DNA of 35,475 bases from Streptosporangiaceae bacterium. GTDB lineage: Bacteria; Actinomycetota; Actinomycetes; Streptosporangiales; Streptosporangiaceae. The notes under the pieces are model-generated. The model ran no database searches. It was not told the DNA's origin and saw only the letters and a list, made by a program, of their open reading frames with translations. Each line of letters begins with the position of its first letter. Positions within the stretch are counted from its first letter, which is position 1. Made by a program: the position numbers and the translations under genes. This document shows positions 23,361 to 29,461 of the stretch, piece by piece. The stretch spans positions 1 through 35,475 of the forward strand of contig JASHOI010000522.1 in assembly GCA_030041195.1 (NCBI GenBank). The letters run 5' to 3'.

Positions 23361-23583
23361 CTAGGCCGCGGAGTGCTGCCCCGTCAGTGGGAAGCGCCCG
23401 TCACCGGCCGCTGTCGCGGCTTCGAACGCGCAGTTTGGGTTGAGGGCGATGTCTAGGTGCTCCAGCGTGTGGGTGGACAGCGCGTATCGCAGCGGACCCG
23501 GCACTCCGATCCCGCCGGGCGTGATTGTGAGACTGACGAACTGGGCCAGGATGCTCGCGCTAACGCTGGCCGCCAGGCCCGGG
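23361..23583 (-). pseudogene. Possible fragment of a YbhN/lysylphosphatidylglycerol-flippase-like membrane protein
   Basis: About 74 residues on the minus strand contain ILAQFVSLTITPGGIGV followed by LRYALSTHTLEHLD. This resembles the TPGGxG motif region of flippase-like integral membrane proteins. The upstream part is absent, and the similarity stops near 23583, where a TetR fragment begins on the other strand. The match is short, so the identity is uncertain. Confidence 0.3.
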
Positions 23584-24014
23584 ATACCGGGGACCTGCGC
23601 GGCGACTTGCTTCACCTGCTACGACGGGTACGCGACGTCTACCGGGAGGTAGGGCCCGACATCGTGCACGGTCTCCTGAGCGAGATCCAGGACATGCCCA
23701 AGGACGCATTTGAGGTGGCGCCCGCGGCGGTCATGACCATTCTCATGCGGGCGGCGGATCGCGGCGAGGTGCGCCGCGAGCGCGTGACCCCCCTGGTCGC
23801 CGCGCTGCCGGGCAACCTGATCCGGAACGAGGTGATCCTGGTGCATGGCGATGCTTCGGATACGTTCCTGACTGACCTGGTAGACGAGATCGTCCTCCCA
23901 CTGGTCACGACCCCGGCCGTGCGGCTGCGCAGGCCCCCAGCCTCAGCCGTGGGCTCCGCTGGCCCGGGCGCGGTCGGCCAATGCGGCCCGTGGCCCCAGA
24001 GGGTGCAGGAATAG
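23580..24014 (+). pseudogene. TetR-family regulator, C-terminal fragment
   Basis: The frame encodes a TetR ligand-binding and dimerisation region: GDLRGDLLHLLRRV, then AAVMTILMRAADRGEVRRERV, LPGNLIRNEV and LVDEIVLPLV. The N-terminal DNA-binding HTH is missing. The sequence just upstream belongs to a different remnant on the opposite strand, so the gene was truncated by a rearrangement and is presumably non-functional. Confidence 0.6.
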
Positions 24015-24046
24015 GTCGCAAAGATGGTACTTGCCACCGTAGAACG

Positions 24047-24982
24047 TCATGTGTTGTCGCTGGCGGTGCGGGCATTCACGGGGACACTCGTGTCGTTGCC
24101 GTGCTCGTTCTCGCCGGTGGCCTGCCTGGCATCGGAGAGTTCCGCTGAGGCTGGCGGGACAGGTGGTGTGCGGGCCGGTCGGCTTGGCTTCGCCTGGCGG
24201 ATGAGCTGGTGTTCTGTGGCCTGATCGGCGGGGAAGAACAGCTCGATGGAGAGTTCCGACACGGTGATGTCAGTGGGGGTGCCGAAACTGCTCATGATGG
24301 TGTACATGGAAAGATCCTTACCGCCGAGCTGAACCTGCCAGGTGATCACCGGTTCCGGCTCCTCATCCGGCGCGAGCCGTCCCCACGTGGACCGGGGCGG
24401 GATCTGCGGCCAAGCCGATATCTCGTCCGCCAGGAGGGCCGCCTCGTGGTCGCTCAGCGATAGAAAATGAAGCTGGCGCAGCAGGCAACCGGACCAGGAA
24501 CCGAAGTTCGCGGTACAGGCAGCCAGACCGGCCGGGTGCAGCATCACCCGGAAGATGTTCGTCGGTATGCCACGCACCTGCGGGGGGATCCCTGCGACCA
24601 GCCGGCGTGCGGCGTTGTTAGAGAGCTCGACGTCCCATCGCCGGTTGACCACGATGCCCGGGAAGGGGTCATGGGCATCGAGGAGGCCGCGGAGGGCGTC
24701 TCGGATGCGGGCCAGGGCTGGGCCGGACAGGGGGTTTTCCGGGTAACGAGGGGCATAGCCGGCGGCGAGCAGCCACTCGTTGCGCTCGCGCAAGGGCACC
24801 TGAAGACCCCGGGCGATGGCCAGGAGCAGCCCGGGGCTAGGCCTGGACCGGCCCAGCTCGACAAACCCCAGATGGCGCGCAGACACGCCGACGTCGAGCG
24901 CAAGGTCCAGCTGACTGCGCCGAGCCTCATCTCGCCGCTGCCGGATGAGCTGGCCGACGCCGGGGCGGGTCATGGCAGCCAT
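24047..24982 (-). CDS. XRE-family regulator with MmyB-like ligand-binding domain
   Basis: A 311-residue transcription factor of the HTH plus MmyB type, common in actinobacteria as a local regulator of a reductase or hydrolase gene. The HTH lies at about 8-65 (LIRQRRDEARRSQLDLA, GVSARHLGFVELGRSRPS). The MmyB-like sensor (about 95-265) has the family pattern FPGIVVNRRWDVELSNNAARRL and FRVMLHPAG. The last 45 residues look disordered. A perfect palindrome, CTACCTG-A-CAGGTAG, lies 29 bases upstream of the start, and a near-identical one lies upstream of the hydrolase gene, so it probably controls itself and the hydrolase. ATG 24982 has no strong ribosome-binding site; ATG 24973 is an alternative. 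Confidence 0.9.
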   Translation of the reverse strand: MAAMTRPGVGQLIRQRRDEARRSQLDLALDVGVSARHLGFVELGRSRPSPGLLLAIARGLQVPLRERNEWLLAAGYAPRYPENPLSGPALARIRDALRGLLDAHDPFPGIVVNRRWDVELSNNAARRLVAGIPPQVRGIPTNIFRVMLHPAGLAACTANFGSWSGCLLRQLHFLSLSDHEAALLADEISAWPQIPPRSTWGRLAPDEEPEPVITWQVQLGGKDLSMYTIMSSFGTPTDITVSELSIELFFPADQATEHQLIRQAKPSRPARTPPVPPASAELSDARQATGENEHGNDTSVPVNARTASDNT

Positions 24983-25010
24983 GATGCGCGGATCTCAGTA
25001 ATCAGCACAA

Positions 25011-25025
25011 CTACCTGACAGGTAG
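25011..25025. promoter_or_regulatory. Palindromic operator upstream of the XRE gene
   Basis: CTACCTGACAGGTAG is a perfect odd palindrome with 7-base arms. Including flanks, 25010-25034 is nearly the same as 25944-25968; both end in GCCACCG. It should be the site of the XRE-MmyB regulator. Confidence 0.7.
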
Positions 25026-25040
25026 CCGCCACCGGCGGGA

Positions 25041-25871
25041 CTAGCCAAGGCTCTGGAAGAACTTGATGAGCTCGGCGTTGTACTGCGCCGCCTCGCTCAC
25101 GTAAAGACCGTGGCCGGCGTTGTGGATGACCACAAGGCGGGCCTGCGGGATCATGGCTGCCGTCCGGCGGCCGGTTAGTTCAAGCGCTGTTGCGCCGCCG
25201 TCTGCGTCACCGTGGATCACCAGCGCAGGTACGTCTATCTGCGGAAGCTCCGCGCTGAAGTCAGCATAGAAAACTGCCCGCTGGATCTCGATCAGGACCG
25301 ACGGCGGAGTGTCCATTATCTGCCGTATAGTCCATTCCGACGTCAATTGCGAGACATGGTGGCCCGCTCCCCAGTAATTGGGGCCAGAACCCGTCAGTGC
25401 TGCCAGCCAGGCTCCGGCGTCTCGCCGGAGCAGGTCCCAGCTCGCCTCCAGGGATTCCGGATCAAGCCCGCCAGGGCTGTCGTCTGACTTGAGCACCGAC
25501 GGGGTCGTCGGCGCGCTGAGCACGATGCCCGAAACGCGTGCGGCTCCATGGCGGGTCAGATAGCGAACGACTTCGGCTGCGCCCATCGAGTGACCGACGA
25601 GCATCGCATCGGCAAGGCCGATCCCCTGGATAAGCGAGGCAAGGTCGTCGGCCAGAGTATCCACGTCATACCCGCTCGCCGGCCGGTCGGACCGGCCATG
25701 ACCCCGCCGGTCGTAAGTGATGCAGCGGAAACCCGCAGCGGCGAGGTCGTCTCTTTGATAGTTCCACATATCACCTGGCATGCCGTTCCCGTTGGCGAAG
25801 ACGACCGCTTTGCCGACGCCCCATTCTGCATAGAAGAGGCGAGTGTGGTCGCTGGCTTCTACGAAAGGCAT
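25041..25871 (-). CDS. Alpha/beta hydrolase (haloperoxidase/esterase-like)
   Basis: This 276-residue alpha/beta-fold hydrolase has an intact catalytic triad: S95 in GHSMGA, D222 in VIHGDADGG and H254 in NAGHGLY. The oxyanion region is NGNGMPGDMW, and CITYDRRGHGRSDRP is characteristic of the non-haem haloperoxidase/arylesterase group. The substrate is unknown. ATG 25871 has GGGAG at good spacing and is preferred over ATG 25889. The gene precedes the XRE-MmyB regulator on the same strand, and both have the same palindrome upstream, so they form a small regulon. Confidence 0.92.
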   Translation of the reverse strand: MPFVEASDHTRLFYAEWGVGKAVVFANGNGMPGDMWNYQRDDLAAAGFRCITYDRRGHGRSDRPASGYDVDTLADDLASLIQGIGLADAMLVGHSMGAAEVVRYLTRHGAARVSGIVLSAPTTPSVLKSDDSPGGLDPESLEASWDLLRRDAGAWLAALTGSGPNYWGAGHHVSQLTSEWTIRQIMDTPPSVLIEIQRAVFYADFSAELPQIDVPALVIHGDADGGATALELTGRRTAAMIPQARLVVIHNAGHGLYVSEAAQYNAELIKFFQSLG

Positions 25872-25944
25872 GACGAGTTCTCCCTTCATTCAATCGTGGA
25901 TATCGCTGCCTTGCAGTTTGCAACCCGGGGAGCGGCCTCGTCTA

Positions 25945-25959
25945 CTACCTCTCAGGTAG
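25945..25959. promoter_or_regulatory. Palindromic operator upstream of the hydrolase gene
   Basis: CTACCT-CTC-AGGTAG has 6-base palindromic arms and matches the site at 25011-25025 in all but the centre. It lies 74 bases upstream of the hydrolase start, and would also sit at the promoter of any plus-strand transcript starting here. Confidence 0.7.
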
Positions 25960-26059
25960 GTGCCACCGCGCTTCAGACCATTAATGAACGACTGTGCAAA
26001 CCACGTGGAGCAAAAGCCAATCTGGTCTTTCGGTCTGACACAGGGAGGAAGAACAATCA

Positions 26060-26083
26060 TGCGCGGCATTACGCGGGCTTAGA
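26060..26083 (+). other. Seven-codon ORF with a strong ribosome-binding site
   Basis: GGGAGG followed by AAGAACAATC leads to an ATG that encodes only MRGITRA before TAG. It lies between the hydrolase operator and a terminator. It may be a leader peptide, or the start of a gene whose body was deleted. Confidence 0.35.
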
Positions 26084-26124
26084 CGCCGTTCCGTAGACCA
26101 GACGATCAGGATAGCGATTGGGGC

Positions 26125-26155
26125 GTGGCTCGCGGCTGCCAGCGCCGCGAGCCAC
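26125..26155 (+). terminator. Rho-independent terminator
   Basis: A perfect 12-bp stem (GTGGCTCGCGGC with GCCGCGAGCCAC) and a seven-base loop are followed by TTTAT. The T tract places it for plus-strand transcription, yet no full-length plus-strand gene lies upstream. Confidence 0.75.
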
Positions 26156-26509
26156 TTTATCTAAGACTCCCGCCTCGGATGTATAAGACCCCCCGGGGGC
26201 GACCGGTCCGCTTCATCCAGTGACGCTGGGTCAGCGAGGCGGGTGAACATGGGCCGCCCGCCGAGGTCGTGGATGGGGTCGTCGACTACCGAACTGCGCC
26301 GTCGTGGTGGTTTCCGGGTGTGGCGAGACGGCCGTGATACGGGGACGATACGCCGGTCACACAGGATCGATCGTGATTCTTCCGGCAGCTGGCTGCGGCT
26401 GGCGCGGGATGGATTCTGCGTTAGGGGGTCGTGTCCTCAGCAGTGCTCAGGTGGCCACACCATCGACCCCCCAGATTCCCCACATCCGGCTGTGACACGG
26501 GAGAGGTCC
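26156..26509. other. Intergenic region
   Basis: About 350 bases with no supported gene. Open frames on the plus strand here lack ribosome-binding sites and family resemblance. Confidence 0.35.
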
Positions 26510-27144
26510 ATGGGCGGCAGGCTCGACATGACGTTGATGTAGGCGATACACAATGCGCTGCGGCGTGACCTGGGCACATCGCCAAGGTCACCGCTGCCAT
26601 CGGCGACGACCCCCGGGCCATCCTCACTACGGCCGCCGGCTGGACGCTATTCACCAAGGCCCTGCACATCCACCACAGCACCGAGGACGACGCGCTGTGG
26701 CCGCCCATGCACCAGGCCCTGGCCGGCCGGCCCGATGACCTGGATGTGCTGGAGGCGATGGAGACCGAGCACGCCGCCATCGACACGCTCATCGAGGCGA
26801 CCGGCGCCGCGCTGGCCGACCGGGACACCGGGCCGCAACGCCTGGGGGACCTGACCGACGCGAAGGCCAGCGCGCTGAGCGCGCACTGCAACCATGAGGA
26901 AGACCATGCGCTGCCGTTGATCGAGGCGACCGTGACGCAGCAGCAGTGGGATCACTTCGGCGAAGTTCACCGCAGCCGGATCGGCCCCGACGCGCCCCAG
27001 GTGATCCCCTGGCTGCTCGACGGCGCCGACGAGCACACCGTCGCGACGATGCTGGCGCTTTTGCCCGAGCCGGTGCGCGCGGCATACCAGGACCAGTGGC
27101 AGCCCGCCTACACCGCCTTGAACAGCTGGAACACCACCGGCTAA
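26510..27144 (+). pseudogene. Hemerythrin-domain protein, interrupted by a stop and a frameshift
   Basis: A hemerythrin-like HHE cation-binding protein can be read across the region, with its metal ligands in HIHHSTEDDALW, METEHAAID and HCNHEEDHALP. ATG 26510 follows GAGAGG. The frame is broken twice. TAG at 26540-26542 follows DMTLM, where Tyr would give a continuous helix. One base is missing near 26575, because RRDLG continues as HIAKVTAAIGDD in the next frame. An internal ATG at 26707 could express a shortened protein lacking the first ligand helix. The paired lesions suggest decay, but sequencing error could mimic the frameshift. Confidence 0.7.
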
Positions 27145-27258
27145 GGCCCTCCCACCGGCCAGCCGCGGCCTGCATTTCATCCGCCAACGCACCACGCAGG
27201 CTGAGCACCTCCGGGCAGTCAGCGGGATAGGCGGACGCGCAGGTAGGGACGGTGACAG

Positions 27259-28162
27259 ATGAGTGCTGAGCGCTCCGTGGAGGGCACGGGGCGCTGGCTG
27301 GATGACCGGTTCGGCGGGGCGCGGGGCGCGCGGACATTCCTGCGGAAGGTCTTCCCGGATCACTGGTCGTTCCTGCTGGGTGAGATCGCGCTGTATTCGT
27401 TCGTCATCTTGCTGCTGACCGGTACGTTCCTGACGCTGTTCTTCCAGCCGAGCATGAACGAGATCGTCTACCACGGCAGCTACCACAACCTGGACGGCGT
27501 CCGGATGAGCCTGGCATACGCCTCGACGCTCAACATCAGTTTCGACGTGCGGGGCGGGCTGCTGATACGCCAGATCCACCACTGGGCCGCGCGAGGTGAA
27601 CTGGCTGATTGGCCTGGTGCTGTTCACCCTGGGCATGCTGGAGGGCCTGTTCGGCTACTCGCTGCCGGACGACCTGCTGTCGGGCACCGGCATCCGGATC
27701 CTCGAGGGCGTGCTGCTGTCGGTCCCTGTGGTCGGCACCTACCTGACGTTCTTCCTGTTCGGCGGGCCGTACTCGGGCAACGACATCATCCCATGGCTGT
27801 ACATCATCCACGTGCTGGTGATCCCGGGCCTGATGCTGGCGCTGGTCGCCGTGCACGTGTTCCTCACGTTCTGGCAGAAGCACACGCAGATGCCGGGCAA
27901 GGGCCGCACGAACAGCAACGTGGTCGGCACGCCGATGTACCCGTACTTCATGGCCAAGACCGGGACCTTTTTCTTCTTCACGTTCGCGGCGGTCGCGATC
28001 GCCGGCACGTTCGTGCAGATCAACCCCATCTGGCTGTACGGGCCCTACACGCCGGCCGCGATCTCAGCGGGTTCGCAGCCCGACTTCTACATGGGATTCA
28101 TGGAGGGCGCGCTGCGGATGTGGCCCAGCTGGACCTGGGATGCCTGGGGCCACACCGTCGCT
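27259..28162 (+). pseudogene. qcrB: Cytochrome b subunit QcrB, internally deleted and truncated
   Basis: The sequence is clearly QcrB, the di-haem cytochrome b of the actinobacterial bc1 complex. The N-terminus runs to IRQIHHWAA (27588). After the junction at about 27590 the match resumes in another frame as [19 protein letters not shown]. The helix that should lie between, which carries a haem-ligand histidine and the segment before REVNW, is absent (about 23 residues). The match continues through [26 protein letters not shown] and WDAWGHTVA, then ends in unrelated sequence near 28162. The C-terminal third is missing. It cannot make a working cytochrome and is presumably a leftover copy. Confidence 0.85.
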
Positions 28163-28351
28163 CTCGCAGGGCGAATGTGCGTGCTCCAGGTTCCCACTCG
28201 CTGGGTGGGCCTTTCACACCGGCCGGTTCCACGTTCGTTTATGCCCGGCTGACCTGCGAGAAACTCTCACCCGACCGGTATCGGCTACACGTTCGGGCCG
28301 ACGGCAGAACTCATCGCATTCCACGGTCACGCGTTCGACTAGTCGGGTGAT

Positions 28352-28371
28352 CACGGACATATAGCGGACAG
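28352..28371 (+). repeat. 20-base CGGACA repeat, copy D
   Basis: CACGGACATATAGCGGACAG is identical to copy E at 16607-16626. The minus strand reads PDSVRYMSV, the same peptide as the integrase tail. No att core or integrase body is adjacent. Confidence 0.6.
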
Positions 28372-28383
28372 AATCTGGGCAAA

Positions 28384-28408
28384 GCAAGCGGTCCGGCGCT
28401 CCGCTTGC
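28384..28408 (+). repeat. Perfect 8-bp inverted repeat, copy D
   Basis: GCAAGCGG and CCGCTTGC flank nine bases, followed by TGTTG. It is the best-preserved member of the inverted-repeat family and lies 12 bases after the CGGACA repeat, the same order as at 4209-4268 and 23114-23170. Confidence 0.6.
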
Positions 28409-28561
28409 TGTTGCAGATCGTGACAGGCTCTAGCTGGTTCGGGGCGTGCTCGATCGCAGGCAGGAATGTTTGGCAACGCGCGAAACTATGTCACTGGAAC
28501 CGGCGGGCACATGGTCCTGACCGAGCTGTCGGGGCGCTCAAATGATCTCCCGGTCGATGGG

Positions 28562-28882
28562 TCAGGCGGTTTCGCGCAGCCCGAAGGCGTTCGGGGTGAT
28601 GTCGATGTGAAACTCGATCCCGAGTACCCTCGCGAGCCTCGACAACGTGGCCAGCGATGGCTCGTGGTCTCCTGCCTCCAGCCGCGCGATGGCGGGCTGG
28701 TGCATACCGAGGAGGCCGGCGAGCCCGGTCTGCGACAGGCCATGGTCGATCCGGTACCCGATCACCCGCATGGCGACGGCCTGCGCGAGCGCGGTCCGCT
28801 CGTGCTCGCGGCGGATCTCCGGGTCGGCGAGTTCCTCGGCCGCGATCTGGCTGGCGCTCTTCAGCTCCGGCAGCTTGGTCAT
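28562..28882 (-). CDS. XRE-family antitoxin (HigA-like)
   Basis: This 106-residue protein has an HTH at about 42-92 (GYRIDHGLSQTGLAGLLGMHQPAIARLEAGDHEPSLATLSRLARVLG) and an N-terminal extension, as in HigA antitoxins. It neutralises a cognate RelE/HigB toxin and usually represses the shared promoter. ATG 28882 shares a base with the stop of the toxin gene (TGATG). The toxin-first order is typical of HigBA. The gene is intact, whereas the toxin is frameshifted. Confidence 0.85.
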   Translation of the reverse strand: MTKLPELKSASQIAAEELADPEIRREHERTALAQAVAMRVIGYRIDHGLSQTGLAGLLGMHQPAIARLEAGDHEPSLATLSRLARVLGIEFHIDITPNAFGLRETA

Positions 28883-29210
28883 CAGCCCTCCTCTGGGTCC
28901 GCTAGCCGCTGCAGTGCCGGGCGCACCGCCCGCTCGAAACCGCGCGGGTCCGACTCGGCCTCCGGCCCGACTGCCGCCACCACGAACACCTCACCGACCT
29001 GCCGGTACAGCACCCGCCACGCGCTGCGGCCTGCTCTCGGCCGCAGTTCTCGCAGCCTGTCCGCGTCACGCACGGCGCTGGTTGCGGGTAGCCGAGCTGC
29101 GGGCCGTACGCACCGAGCTTGGCGTCAGCGTTGATCAGCGCCGCCCGCTCCGCCTTGGGCAGGGCTGCTCGTTCCTGCTCGGCGTCGGGCAGGTACGCGA
29201 CTGTCCACAT
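28882..29210 (-). pseudogene. HigB/RelE-like toxin, frameshifted
   Basis: The N-terminal part reads MWTVAYLPDAEQERAALP and KLGAYGPQLGYP. The remainder of the toxin, RDADRLRELRPRAGRSAWRVLY and VFVVAAVGPEAES, is in a different frame from about 29085. One missing base in the segment after GYP would restore a normal toxin of about 109 residues with the usual basic catalytic strand. ATG 29210 has AGGAG seven bases upstream. As sequenced, the toxin should be inactive, unless ribosomal frameshifting or a sequence error is involved. Confidence 0.75.
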
Positions 29211-29222
29211 CAGCTGACTCCT

Positions 29223-29241
29223 ACTATAACACGCTTGTTAT
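29223..29241 (-). promoter_or_regulatory. Promoter and operator of the HigBA-type operon
   Basis: A -10 box, TATAGT, on the minus strand (29228-29223) overlaps the palindrome ATAACA-CGCT-TGTTAT at 29226-29241. A HigA-type repressor bound here would block the promoter, the classic autoregulation of such operons. Confidence 0.6.
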
Positions 29242-29461
29242 TAGACCGTCAGCCAGGGGCGCGAATCACGGCCTGACCCGCGAATACTCGCAGGTCGCAT
29301 GACGTGACATAATTTCCGGCACCGGCAGGGCACAGAAACACCAGCTCAGAGCTAGTGTGCGAGTCTTGGCACTGGACAACAGTTCTGGCACCTCACGGGT
29401 ACTGCAGCCGTGGACCTCGGCCGGATCCCGGTATCGCGGCGCGTGTGCGACGTACGGGGCT

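Larger units (their letters stand above)
28163..28561. other. Intergenic region with repeat copy D
   Basis: Beyond the end of the qcrB fragment there is no supported gene. The only structure I see is the CGGACA repeat and its inverted-repeat companion at 28352-28408. Confidence 0.4.

Noticed and set aside
25548..26096. 182-codon plus-strand frame opposite the hydrolase start
   Set aside because: It runs antisense through a well-supported hydrolase gene and its operator; only the short seven-codon ORF at its end has a good ribosome-binding site.
26304..26495. Possible KOW-like small ORF (GETAVIRGRYAGHTG)
   Set aside because: The resemblance is limited to about 15 residues and there is no ribosome-binding site, so it is not supportable.
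4001..28408. CRISPR array formed by the recurring short repeats
   Set aside because: Copies are kilobases apart, not regularly spaced, and there are no cas genes.
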